Positions 1-6,673 of a DNA stretch of 34,200 nucleotides are shown here, one piece after another (within the stretch, counting starts at the first letter, position 1; each line of letters begins with the position of its first letter). The position numbers were made by a program, and so were the translations under genes. The notes under the pieces were generated by a model that did no database searches, was not told the origin of the DNA, and was given only the letters and a program-made list of their open reading frames with translations. This stretch comes from CAZLWA01 sp964563165 (GTDB taxonomy: Bacteria > CLD3 > SB21), in NCBI GenBank assembly GCA_964563165.1, contig CAZLWA010000015.1:1-34200 (forward strand). The letters are read 5' to 3'.

Positions 1-59
1 GTCATAAGCAGAACTCCAATTGCTAATATAATCCAACTGAAAAAACTTCTATCCTTCAT
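1..59 (-). CDS. 5' end of a putative membrane protein gene (runs off the left edge)
   Basis: An ATG at 59-57 on the minus strand opens a frame that continues past the window edge. The 19 visible residues start MKDRSFF and then become hydrophobic (SWIILAIGVLLM), which is what a membrane anchor or signal sequence looks like. A GAGAAA stretch lies about 9 bases upstream and could be the ribosome binding site. The gene lies just beyond the first attC-like dyad (132-265), so it would be the next cassette in the same orientation. No family can be named from so few residues; the call rests on hydrophobicity, start context and orientation. Confidence 0.45.
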   Translation of the reverse strand, partial: MKDRSFFSWIILAIGVLLM

Positions 60-131
60 TTAATTATTTTCTCGCGCGATACTAATTTGTCAGGGGTGGG
101 CCGGTCTTTATTAATTTGTCCGAACCGCGTT

Positions 132-265
132 GCACCTAACGTTTTGCAGCTACCCGAAGGGCGGGATTTTTACCACAAAACTTGATTTGAAAAACTAATG
201 ATTGATTAACCAAAAAACTGTCTTTGGAACAGGAAAACCCGCCTTGTGGGTAGGTGCTGTTATGC
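132..265 (-). other. attC-like recombination site 1
   Basis: Read on the minus strand the element opens with GCATAAC and closes with GTTAGGT, the latter an exact match to the integron R' core GTTRRRY. The outer arms GCACCTA (132-138) and TAGGTGC (251-257) are perfectly complementary. Inside, a GGGCGGG/CCCGCC pair and a TACCC/GGGTA pair add further imperfect dyad symmetry. About 130 bases of imperfect palindrome 19 bases downstream of a minus-strand gene is the expected position and size for an integron cassette site. No integrase is in the window, so the assignment is by structure only. Confidence 0.5.
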
Positions 266-284
266 GTTCGCCTTATAGTCCGTA

Positions 285-635
285 TCATTCTAAATCCCGG
301 TCGAATTGTTCCATAAAACGAATCTTACCTTCTTTGTTTAGTAACCATACTTGTTGATATTTTACTCTATGCTTAACATTGTCTTTGTCCATATATTCGT
401 CACCTGCCCACACTAGCACCCAATCATCACCTTTGTCCGCACTTTTAACAGACATCACAGGGTCAATGAACTTAAATTTCGCAGAGTAGGCCATCGGATA
501 AGGATAATCCACATCTTTCAGTCCAAAGTCTTTTTCACTTGAGTTAATTGTGTCGGGAGAGGCTTTGGTAGATTGTGCATTGCAATAAGAGAAAGCAAAC
601 AAGAAGATTGTCAAAGAGATAAATTTCAGTTTCAT
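285..635 (-). CDS. small secreted protein, possible partial SnoaL/NTF2-like fold
   Basis: The 116-residue product begins with a Sec-type signal peptide (residues 1-20, ending FSYCNAQ; the Cys is not in a clear lipobox). The mature part contains GDDWVLVWAGDEYMDKDN and ends with a strand-rich stretch KVKYQQVWLLNKEGKIRFM-like in pattern, reminiscent of the last strands of SnoaL/NTF2-like proteins of Bacteroidota, where 'W.. NKDGKI' precedes the C-terminus. If so it is shorter than a full domain. It lies between two attC-like sites in the same orientation, so it may be a gene cassette. Function is unknown and the fold assignment is tentative. Confidence 0.6.
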   Translation of the reverse strand: MKLKFISLTIFLFAFSYCNAQSTKASPDTINSSEKDFGLKDVDYPYPMAYSAKFKFIDPVMSVKSADKGDDWVLVWAGDEYMDKDNVKHRVKYQQVWLLNKEGKIRFMEQFDRDLE

Positions 636-681
636 TTTTTAAAATATTAGTGAGTTAATTTGGGTGTTGCTCAAAGGTGAC

Positions 682-829
682 GCATAACGGAGCAGTGCAC
701 ACGCGGTCCCGCCGCGGCGGGATCGGCGGCGAAAGCCGCCGTCATCGTTCTTTATCTTCGTATTTCCAAACACAGCGGCTGAGCCGCCCCGACAGGTCGG
801 GGCAGGCTCCCGTGTGAATAATGTTATGC
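682..829 (-). other. attC-like recombination site 2
   Basis: The 148-base element is bounded by GCATAAC (682-688) and its exact complement GTTATGC (823-829). Just inside lie near-complementary ACACGCGG and CCGTGTG. The interior holds three perfect hairpins: TCCCGCCG/CGGCGGGA, CGGCGGC with a GAAA loop and GCCGCCG, and GCCCCGAC-AG-GTCGGGGC. It follows the stop of the antitoxin gene by only 10 bases, as an attC follows its cassette gene. The core GTTATGC departs from strict GTTRRRY at one position. The strong internal hairpins could instead be terminators or a separate repeat inserted in the site. Confidence 0.45.
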
Positions 830-839
830 GATGTCCGCG

Positions 840-1109
840 TTAATTGGTAGCTTCGATATCTTCTAAGAGCACTCCTTTGCCATCGCGAAGATGTTTTCGC
901 GCCGAGGCAATTCTCTTGAGAAACTTTGGATCATTTTCAATCCGATAGTCAAACCATTCGTCTTCATTTTCAAACCCAATAAGAATCCCAGCCGGTTTTC
1001 CGTGACGCAAGATAACTACCTCCTCCTTTTCTGCAACGTGTAGATACTCAGACAAATGATCTTTGACCTCTGATAACGCTACTGTGTTTCGCCGAATTCT
1101 TCGAGCCAT
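840..1109 (-). CDS. Phd/YefM-family antitoxin
   Basis: The 89-residue protein has the Phd/YefM N-terminal pattern: TVALSEVKDHLSEYLHVAE, then EEVVILRHGKPAGILIG, i.e. the helix-strand DNA-binding domain in which 'V.I.RHGKPVA.L' is the signature. Residues from about 50 onward (DEWFDYRIENDPKFLKRI) would be the toxin-neutralising tail. It overlaps the toxin gene by 31 bases and lies downstream of it, so the pair is in toxin-first order. The protein is expected to bind the toxin and repress the shared promoter at 1382-1410. Family assignment is secure; the cognate partner follows from the overlap. Confidence 0.88.
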   Translation of the reverse strand: MARRIRRNTVALSEVKDHLSEYLHVAEKEEVVILRHGKPAGILIGFENEDEWFDYRIENDPKFLKRIASARKHLRDGKGVLLEDIEATN

Positions 1110-1372
1110 AGAAAAGCCTTTCTTTTTGAAACGATTGCTAAAATGTGAACCGTCGATTGAACAACGTCATAAAACACTCGAAAGTCATCTACTCGAAGCC
1201 GAAACTGTGGTTTCGACAATCCGCGGAGTCGCTTGATGCGGCTTTTGCTCGTTTTAGTAGGATGATAACGAAGGTGAGTTTTAATAGCCTGTTTGATTGT
1301 TGAACGATCACGAGCATCAAGCGACCTAAAATCGTCGGCGGCCTCTGGCGCGAATATAATATAGTGTTTCAT
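1079..1372 (-). CDS. RelE/ParE-superfamily toxin
   Basis: The 97-residue basic protein matches the RelE/ParE toxin fold: an N-terminal strand and helices (IIFAPEAADDFRSLDARDRSTIKQAIKTHL), the conserved KRLRGLSKPQFRLRVDDFRVFYDV core in which Arg residues and the 'R.R.GDYRV.Y' pattern normally sit, and a final strand VHILAIVSKRKAF. RelE-like members cut mRNA on the ribosome; ParE-like members poison gyrase; the sequence alone does not decide which. The ATG at 1372 lies only about 10 bases from the end of a consensus -10 box, so the mRNA is probably leaderless or nearly so. It overlaps the antitoxin gene downstream. Confidence 0.87.
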   Translation of the reverse strand: MKHYIIFAPEAADDFRSLDARDRSTIKQAIKTHLRYHPTKTSKSRIKRLRGLSKPQFRLRVDDFRVFYDVVQSTVHILAIVSKRKAFLWLEEFGETQ

Positions 1373-1383
1373 TCTGGCCAGAA
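1372..1383 (-). promoter_or_regulatory. palindromic operator candidate over toxin start
   Basis: TTCTGGCCAGAA is a perfect 12-base palindrome that starts at the first base of the toxin start codon and runs into the -10 box. This is the usual place for the operator through which a toxin-antitoxin complex represses its own promoter. The role is inferred from position and symmetry. Confidence 0.5.
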
Positions 1384-1410
1384 TATAGCCATATATTGTT
1401 TCTTTGTCAA
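1382..1410 (-). promoter_or_regulatory. sigma-70 type promoter of the toxin-antitoxin pair
   Basis: On the minus strand TTGACA (1410-1405) is followed after exactly 17 bases by TATATT (1387-1382), a near-perfect housekeeping promoter. Transcription should begin near 1375, leaving almost no leader before the toxin ATG at 1372. Confidence 0.75.
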
Positions 1411-1611
1411 TTAGAACTTACCAACGGGGATATCGCATAACACCACGTACGCGCATTGCATACATCCGTCCAAAATTAATTGGTATCCGCTTGGCGTATA
1501 CATAATAGAGTAAATTTCAATCCGTCGCGGATGGCATAGCATCATGGGATTTGATTCTAAGAAAAGATGGAAACTACGACACTCGTGATAGATATTCAAA
1601 GCTAAGGACAT

Positions 1612-1807
1612 GGATATTTTAAATCAAGAAAAATTCGCGAACAGCCAACCGTCCCGTCCTTTTCAGCCTGAGCCTGATGCGCCTTTCAGCCACAGGCTGA
1701 TGGGGCACCCAGAGGCTGACGGGGCACCCAGAGGCTGACAGGTCTGGCGCAGGACGCCCTTTCCTTCGCAAGGCTCAGGACAAGCTCTCAGGAGGAGGGG
1801 ATTCAAT
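1612..1807. repeat. non-coding gap with 19-bp tandem duplication
   Basis: No convincing gene is seen. The 19-base unit GGGGCACCCAGAGGCTGAC occurs twice head to tail (1702-1720 and 1721-1739), preceded by a partial copy (CACAGGCTGATGGGGCACCC, 1691-1710). The segment resembles other small dispersed intergenic repeats of this genome but has no visible coding or RNA signature. Confidence 0.6.
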
Positions 1808-3109
1808 CTATTTCAACGTACTAAAGTCAACCACAATCCCGAGCCATTGCTCTAATAATAATTTCACGTCATTTTGCATCGAAGAATCCATATTCCTGAT
1901 CCGCGCCTTCTCATGGCCTTTACCTGGCAATATGAATGATCTCGAATTTACCAGGGCCGACGGAATGACCCGCTCCGCGCTCCACGTATCGGTTGCGCCG
2001 TAAATGTAGATCATGTTATTACCTTTTTCTCTCAGCCATTTTGCCGCTTTTTCATTGTAGGTGTTGCTGTAAGTTACTACCCCTGCTTCTTTCGGCGGAA
2101 AAGACGCGAGAGGATTGGCGGAAAAATGTTTGATGTATTTTTTGAACGGCTCGATGTTGTACCCGTAATAACCCATCTGCGTTGCCGCCTGGTAATAATG
2201 AGGCGCATATTTTTTCAGCGAACTATCGCCGAAAAGCTTGATGCCTGAAATGCGCAGCAGATAATTGAGACAGGAATCCAAAGACTGATTTACGGGAATC
2301 TCACCGCAATCTGCTCCCGACTGCCAGAAGGCAAATGAAAATTCCAAAACCGCCATCTCATAAGCCTTGCCGATGGAATTATCCAAATAGCGGAATGTTT
2401 CGCCGGCGCCTTTTGCATACCACGTTATTTTTTCCAACGCTTTGTCCTCATTTTGCAGTAAGTATTCCTGCAATTTAAAGATCTTTTTTCTGCATTCGAC
2501 CGGGCCCACGGTATCCAAAAAGGCATAAATGCGTTTGTCTTCGATACTATAATTGAACGGGGCGACGTATGGCACGGACACGTCCACATCATTAGGATAA
2601 AAATATTTGTATGCGATCGTCGTCTGGCCGCCCTTGCTGATGCCCGTACTGATCCACTTGCTTTTATATATCGTCTTGAACAGCTGCCGGATATAATGCA
2701 GATCCGCCGTTACCTGTTCGAGCGTGAGATAATTCCGTTGCAAGGAATCGGGCGCGGACTCTTCAAAAAAACGGTGTTCGATATTAAGATAATTGGCGTC
2801 CAATGCGGATTCCAATTCGTTCTTTTCAAAATTAAGTTCATACCCCTGCGTATTCATTACCGCGGGCCGGTCGAAACCGTGGTGCGTCAGCACCACCCTC
2901 TGAAAAAAATATCCTTTACTCTCATCGCGGTGATCCAGCAGCTGTTTGATGCGCAGCATGTAGCGCAGGTGCGGTTCACCCGCGCCGGATATTCTTGTGA
3001 ACGCGACGTTCGGCAGTTCGAACAACGCCGCCTCTAGTTTTTTTTCATCCGTGCCGGCCGGCTGCAGAAAAGATTGAATCAGCAGGCAGATCGCACTCAT
3101 AAAAATCAT
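1808..3109 (-). CDS. secreted S37 (PS-10) family serine peptidase
   Basis: The 433-residue protein is an alpha/beta hydrolase peptidase of the S37 family, whose members remove di/tripeptides from protein N-termini. The nucleophile motif is WISTGISKGG with Ser158; Asp374 in IYGATDTWSAERV and His399 in PGKGHEKARI complete the triad in the order Ser-Asp-His. Family-typical blocks are VVLTHHGFDRPAVMNTQGY (71-90) and LNIEHRFFEESAP (108-120). The first 17 residues are hydrophobic with little n-region and probably act as a signal peptide. GGAGAG lies about 5 bases before the ATG and supports this start. It stands alone, followed by a 196-base gap. Likely periplasmic or exported peptide scavenging. 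Confidence 0.85.
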   Translation of the reverse strand: MIFMSAICLLIQSFLQPAGTDEKKLEAALFELPNVAFTRISGAGEPHLRYMLRIKQLLDHRDESKGYFFQRVVLTHHGFDRPAVMNTQGYELNFEKNELESALDANYLNIEHRFFEESAPDSLQRNYLTLEQVTADLHYIRQLFKTIYKSKWISTGISKGGQTTIAYKYFYPNDVDVSVPYVAPFNYSIEDKRIYAFLDTVGPVECRKKIFKLQEYLLQNEDKALEKITWYAKGAGETFRYLDNSIGKAYEMAVLEFSFAFWQSGADCGEIPVNQSLDSCLNYLLRISGIKLFGDSSLKKYAPHYYQAATQMGYYGYNIEPFKKYIKHFSANPLASFPPKEAGVVTYSNTYNEKAAKWLREKGNNMIYIYGATDTWSAERVIPSALVNSRSFILPGKGHEKARIRNMDSSMQNDVKLLLEQWLGIVVDFSTLK

Positions 3110-3184
3110 ATTACTCTCCGGTATTGAATTCGCAACTTCAACTTAACTTCAAGCATGGTGCACTTATTTCACGGTCGGGTAAAT

Positions 3185-3547
3185 CTAATTCGCCGACTTC
3201 TGGCGAAAAACATACATAAATGAAGTGATGTTCGCGCTGACGTACTGAAATGCACTTGTGTACTCCCATCCACGCTCGCCCAAATAATTGAAAGCAACAA
3301 CCAGGTTATCGAAAACGACATCCTTGCCGTCTTTAGTTCTCAGTAAATCACTTTCTTTGGATCCTGACTTGGGTATAAAAACCGATACTTTACGGTCCAC
3401 TCCGCCAAAGACCGTCCCGATAAAGATGTAGCGGTATTTGTCAACTTTGACTCCCTTAGGAGGCTCGAGCCCGGCAAAGTCCTGAGCAAATATTCTTCCG
3501 GTCATTGAGAACACGAACAGCAACAACAGAAACCTAATAGCTTTCAT
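3185..3547 (-). CDS. small secreted protein, DUF4177-like
   Basis: The 120-residue product has a clear Sec signal (MKAIRFLLLLFVFSMTGRIFAQ). The mature chain shows the pattern of DUF4177-like proteins: KYRYIFIG near the start, then FDNLVVAFNYLGERGWEYTSAFQ, where a two-helix segment ending in 'LN.LG.EGWE' followed by a strand and a final YVFRQK strand is typical. GGGGAAAG lies seven bases or so before the ATG. No partner is evident; the 74-base gap to the S37 gene downstream would allow cotranscription. Function unknown. Confidence 0.72.
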   Translation of the reverse strand: MKAIRFLLLLFVFSMTGRIFAQDFAGLEPPKGVKVDKYRYIFIGTVFGGVDRKVSVFIPKSGSKESDLLRTKDGKDVVFDNLVVAFNYLGERGWEYTSAFQYVSANITSFMYVFRQKSAN

Positions 3548-3857
3548 GACTTTCCCCTTAATTATTTATTGATCTGTTTTTTCCGGATGAGCGAGTACAA
3601 AGAAAGAGCGCGTGATAATGCGGATGTTCATGGTCATGCCTTTCTTTGATGGGGTAAATTTGAAAAGGACAACCGCTGAGATATTAAAAGAAGTTTACGA
3701 AACTCCGCTGCATAAGTCAAATGAAGGATCGCATCCAGTTTGATCGGCTGCGGAGGCGAAAAACCGCTTGCGTTTCGGCGGCGATAATCCTATTTTTTGA
3801 AAATTTTCGGAAAAACCAGCCTTGGCAGGGCAGGCGGGAAACGAGACAAAGGGAATT
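3548..3857. other. divergent intergenic region, nothing recognised
   Basis: This 310-base gap separates the minus-strand small secreted protein from the plus-strand SRPBCC gene and must contain both promoters. No consensus -35/-10 pair with proper spacing, RNA gene or repeat was recognised. Short open frames here overlap on both strands, lack ribosome binding sites and resemble no family. Confidence 0.5.
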
Positions 3858-4388
3858 ATGTTCAAATTCATCAAACATCTTTTGTTTTTTGTCATTATCC
3901 TTTTAGGCCTCCTGTTCGTTTTATCTAAGACCTACGACAGTGAAACCCGCATAGAGATCAATGCGCCGCAGGAAAAAGTTTTTGCGCACGCGCAAAAGTT
4001 ATCGGAATGGAATACGGCGGCGGCGGCGGGCGGGATCGCGTACAACGGTTTTCATCTGGCGGAATATAATATTCCGGGCCTGAATGTGGACAGCCTGATC
4101 TCCAATGTGAGCGGCCTGGCCAAATTTCTTAACATTACCTGCGAATCGGTAAAAGTGCAGCCGCCCGGGTTGATCGTTTTCCGGATCCACGGCGGCCCGA
4201 AAAACGGAGTGGAGCCGGAAGTTCTCGTAGACAAAATGGACGAGAAAAGAACCAGAGTGACATTAAAAGAGCAGTTTCGATTTGAAAGTTTCTTCGGAAG
4301 CCTGGACGCGCTGCTTGCCAAATACGGCTCGGGAAAATCGAATGAAGAGAATCTGGAACGGTTAAAGAAAATATGTGAGAATAATTAG
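3858..4388 (+). CDS. membrane-anchored SRPBCC (START-like) protein
   Basis: The 176-residue product starts with a membrane anchor (MFKFIKHLLFFVIILLGLLFVL) followed by the classical opening of a polyketide-cyclase/START-like domain, RIEINAPQEKVFAHAQKLSEWN, where 'I.AP.E.VF....D...W' is the family hallmark. Later strands (LIVFRIHGGPKNGVE, RTRVTLKEQFRF) and a C-terminal long helix (LDALLAKYGSGKSNEENLERLKKI) complete the helix-grip fold. Such proteins bind hydrophobic ligands; the ligand here is unknown. An upstream in-frame ATG at 3822 exists, but the ATG at 3858 is preceded by AGGGA and gives the proper anchor, so it is preferred. Confidence 0.8.
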   Translation: MFKFIKHLLFFVIILLGLLFVLSKTYDSETRIEINAPQEKVFAHAQKLSEWNTAAAAGGIAYNGFHLAEYNIPGLNVDSLISNVSGLAKFLNITCESVKVQPPGLIVFRIHGGPKNGVEPEVLVDKMDEKRTRVTLKEQFRFESFFGSLDALLAKYGSGKSNEENLERLKKICENN

Positions 4389-4459
4389 CCACAAAGACAC
4401 GAAAACACGAAGTTTTTAATTCTCCAAGTCTGAGACCTCTGTGTCCTCTGTGGCAAGAA
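4388..4459. repeat. dispersed CACGAAG-type repeat, inverted pair
   Basis: GCCACAAAGACACGAAAAC (from 4388) and CCTCTGTGTCCTCTGTGGC (from 4436) are approximate reverse complements with about 25 bases between them. They start at the stop codon of the SRPBCC gene and could fold in the transcript. They belong to the same loose family as copies at 4506-4538, 12449-12516, 32037-32070, 33521-33685 and 34104-34200. Confidence 0.6.
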
Positions 4460-4505
4460 TTTTATTGTCGATAAATCGAACTAGAGAAGAGCCTTAATTG
4501 TTTCA

Positions 4506-4538
4506 AACTTTGTGTCTTTGTGCCTTCGTGGCAAGGTC
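4506..4538. repeat. dispersed repeat adjoining a start codon
   Basis: A single copy in the orientation ACTTTGTGTCTTTGTGCC..., ending GTGGCAAGG just before the ATG at 4541. The last bases (AAGG) appear to provide the ribosome binding site of the next gene. A spurious GTG start at 4520 lies inside the repeat. Confidence 0.6.
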
Positions 4539-4540
4539 TT

Positions 4541-5824
4541 ATGCTGGAATATTTTAATACAACTGCATCGCGGCTGAGCATTGGCGGGATCGATTTTGAA
4601 AAGATTCTGAATGAATTTCACTCGCCTTTGTACGTCTACGATGCGGACATCATCCGGAAGAAATTTGAAACACTTCGCTCCGCCATGCCCGCTCATGTGG
4701 ACATTTTCTACGCCGTCAAGAGTAATCCGAATTTAGCGGTCCTTAAATTTATTTCGGAACTCGGCGCCGGTTTCGACGTGGCTTCCATCGGAGAGCTTGC
4801 GGCGCTTCAAAAATTGCAAATACCCGGATCGAAGATCGTTTTTACCGGGCCCGGAAAATCCGACGAGGAGATCGAACACGCCATCGGGTACGGCATTTAT
4901 TCTTTTAATTGCGAATCGGAAAACGAGATCCATCGGCTGGACTCCGCCGCCGGGAAAGTTGACGGAAAAATAAGGATCGGAATGCGGATCAATACGGAAT
5001 ATGCGATACAGGAAACGACTCCCATCATCGGCGGCTCGCAGGCGAAAAAATTCGGAATCGACGAGCATAAAGTATTAGGCGTACTCGAGCGGATCAAAAG
5101 TCTCCGGCATATCTATGTCGCCGGTATCCATGTATTCAACGCCACTCAGGTACTGGATTATCGGGAAATTGCCGCGAATACTAAAAATATTTTAGAACTC
5201 GCGGCGCACATTTCTGAAAAAGCCGGTTTGCGTCTGGAATATATAGATGTCGGCGGCGGGCTCGGAATTCCTTATGCGGCAGATGAAAAGGAATTGGATA
5301 TCCAGGCGTTGGGCGAAGAATTCTTAAATTGCCACCATGAATTTTCCAAGCAAAAGCGTTTACCGGACATCCGCTGGATCCTGGAACCGGGAAGGTATGT
5401 GTCGGGCGAGTGCGGAGTTTTTTTAACGAAAGTCGTGGATGTGAAGGAATCACGCGGCATCCATTTTGTCATCACGGATGCAGGGATCAATCAATTTCTT
5501 CGCCCGGCGCTGATCGGCCAGAATCATCCGGTATGCGTGGCCAATAAATTAAATGTACCTCCGGTGAAAATATACCGTATCGAGGGGCCGCTCTGCACGA
5601 GTCTCGACTGCCTTGCGCGGGACGTGCATTTGCCGGAAGTGGAGCCCGGCGACACGATCGGCTTTTTCAATGCCGGTGCGTACGGGTTCACGGAATCCAT
5701 GCCGTTTTTTTTGAGCCACCCGGTTCCAGCGGAAGTAATGGTAAAAGATAAAAAAGCTTTCCTGATTCGCAAGCGCATGGAGCCGGACGACTACATCAAT
5801 AATTGTATCATTGAGGGAGGGTAA
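4541..5824 (+). CDS. fold-type III PLP-dependent decarboxylase (diaminopimelate/ornithine decarboxylase-like)
   Basis: The 427-residue enzyme has the alanine-racemase-type barrel and C-terminal beta domain of the LysA/ornithine decarboxylase family. Lys60 in FYAVKSNPN binds PLP; the Gly loop VGGGLGIPY (about 237-244) and EPGRYVSGECG (282-292) bind the phosphate. The specificity region differs from classical LysA: it has GPLCTSLDCLARD rather than 'CES.D', HVFNATQ instead of 'HIGSQ', and NAGAYGFTESMPFFLSHP. These features recall the exosortase-associated and other 'CTPLD' type III decarboxylases. It could supply lysine/diaminopimelate, as lysC, dapA and dapB are all nearby, or make a polyamine or secondary-metabolite precursor. 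ATG at 4541 is chosen over an in-frame GTG at 4520, which lies inside a repeat. Confidence 0.82.
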   Translation: MLEYFNTTASRLSIGGIDFEKILNEFHSPLYVYDADIIRKKFETLRSAMPAHVDIFYAVKSNPNLAVLKFISELGAGFDVASIGELAALQKLQIPGSKIVFTGPGKSDEEIEHAIGYGIYSFNCESENEIHRLDSAAGKVDGKIRIGMRINTEYAIQETTPIIGGSQAKKFGIDEHKVLGVLERIKSLRHIYVAGIHVFNATQVLDYREIAANTKNILELAAHISEKAGLRLEYIDVGGGLGIPYAADEKELDIQALGEEFLNCHHEFSKQKRLPDIRWILEPGRYVSGECGVFLTKVVDVKESRGIHFVITDAGINQFLRPALIGQNHPVCVANKLNVPPVKIYRIEGPLCTSLDCLARDVHLPEVEPGDTIGFFNAGAYGFTESMPFFLSHPVPAEVMVKDKKAFLIRKRMEPDDYINNCIIEGG

Positions 5825-5928
5825 GCGGAAACTGAATTTTTATGTTTACGGCGGTTTGGTGCAGCCGGGCAGCAATGAAACATGATCAAGAACTTAACAA
5901 GTGAATATTAATAAAAAGGAAACGCAAT

Positions 5929-6219
5929 ATGGCCGAAGAAAAAAAAATTCAGGAGATCCAAATCAATTTTCCGCCGGAAAAACAAGGAGGCGTGTATGCC
6001 AATAATATGGTCGTCGCCCATTCGAAAGAAGAGTTCATTCTCGATTTTATGCTCGTCACTCCGCCGAACGGCGTCGTGAATTCACGCGTGATCATGAGCC
6101 CCGGACATGTCAAGCGTGTGATCGCCGCGCTCGTTCAGAACATGCATCATTATGAAGAGCAGTTCGGCAAGATCGAAGAAGCCAGCGAACCGAAGAACCC
6201 GTTCGGGTTTAAGGCGTAA
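5929..6219 (+). CDS. DUF3467 family protein
   Basis: The 96-residue protein matches the small DUF3467 family over its whole length: EIQINFPPEKQGGVYANNMVVAHSKEEF, then ILDFMLVTPPNGVVNSRVIMSPGHVKRVIAALVQNMHHYEEQFGKI in consensus order ('Y.N.....S..EF.LDF....P......RI.+SP...K.L...L..N+..YE..FG.I'). No enzymatic motif is present; function is unknown in the family. The ATG is preceded by AAAAGGA at good spacing. It is immediately followed by a heptamer repeat tract. Confidence 0.85.
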   Translation: MAEEKKIQEIQINFPPEKQGGVYANNMVVAHSKEEFILDFMLVTPPNGVVNSRVIMSPGHVKRVIAALVQNMHHYEEQFGKIEEASEPKNPFGFKA

Positions 6220-6222
6220 TAG

Positions 6223-6299
6223 CGAATGACGAATGACGAATGACGAATGACGAATGACGAATGACGAATGACGAATGACGAATGACGAATGACGAATGA
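6223..6299. repeat. heptamer tandem repeat, 11 exact copies of CGAATGA
   Basis: Eleven perfect head-to-tail copies of CGAATGA begin four bases after the DUF3467 stop codon. Perfect identity implies recent slippage expansion, so copy number may vary between strains. On the complementary strand the tract reads as a repetitive SFVIRH open frame, which is an artefact. Confidence 0.95.
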
Positions 6300-6301
6300 A
6301 T

Positions 6302-6329
6302 TGCTGATCGCTGAGAGCTGGCTGACAAC
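6302..6329. repeat. degenerate heptamer tract (TGCTGAT/CGCTGAG/AGCTGGC/TGACAAC)
   Basis: Four diverged heptamers in phase, closely matching the start of the tract at 6613-6647 (TGCTGAT, CGCTGAA, AGCTGAA, ..., TGACAAC). The two flank the inverted-repeat element at 6343-6532. Confidence 0.7.
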
Positions 6330-6342
6330 TTGACGTGGAGTG

Positions 6343-6532
6343 TTCCCCCTTGAAAAGGGGGCCAGGGGGATTACTTGAAGATTCTGAACAACAAAAGACC
6401 CTAGGATAGAGCAAGAACTTTCGCAAATTGAAAATAATTCCACAGTCGGGAAATATTATAAGTTGAACTCTATTACAAATAGAAATTGTACGCTTTGGTA
6501 GAAATCCCCCTAACCCCCTTTTCAAGGGGGAA
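6343..6532. mobile_element. MITE-like element with 30-bp terminal inverted repeats
   Basis: The left end (6343-6372) begins TTCCCCCTTGAAAAGGGGG and the right end (6503-6532) is its reverse complement apart from two bases (CC against TT at the junction with AGGGGGATT). The 130-base interior is AT-rich and has no open frame. Each end also contains its own short palindrome (CCCCCTT/AAGGGGG type). A ~190-base element with long matching ends and no gene is the form of a non-autonomous transposable element or a large hairpin. No obvious target-site duplication was found. Confidence 0.6.
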
Positions 6533-6570
6533 TGAGAGGCCATACCGTGAAAGAAAATTGCTAATTCTAC

Positions 6571-6668
6571 AGGCCAAAGCCAAGAACTAAGGGCCAAAAG
6601 CCACAGGCTAATTGCTGATCGCTGAAAGCTGAAAGCTCACTGACAACTGACAACTGATAACTGACAAC
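6571..6668. repeat. long degenerate period-7 tract (14 heptamers)
   Basis: Read in sevens from 6571 the sequence is AGGCCAA, AGCCAAG, AACTAAG, GGCCAAA, AGCCACA, GGCTAAT, TGCTGAT, CGCTGAA, AGCTGAA, AGCTCAC, TGACAAC, TGACAAC, TGATAAC, TGACAAC. Successive units change gradually, as if a heptamer array had drifted or been assembled from related units. It runs to within five bases of the amidohydrolase ATG and leaves no Shine-Dalgarno sequence for that gene. Confidence 0.75.
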
Positions 6669-6673
6669 TAACA

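Noticed and set aside
1411..1611. 66-codon minus-strand frame
   Set aside because: No ribosome binding site, no family pattern, and it runs over the promoter of the toxin gene and the GCATAAC half-site; possibly a decayed cassette but not supported as a gene.
3695..3906. Two overlapping short frames before the SRPBCC gene
   Set aside because: They lie on opposite strands, lack start signals and overlap the real gene start.
6082..6597. Minus-strand frames rich in SFVIRHS repeats
   Set aside because: They are translations of the CGAATGA heptamer tract and lie antisense to the DUF3467 gene.
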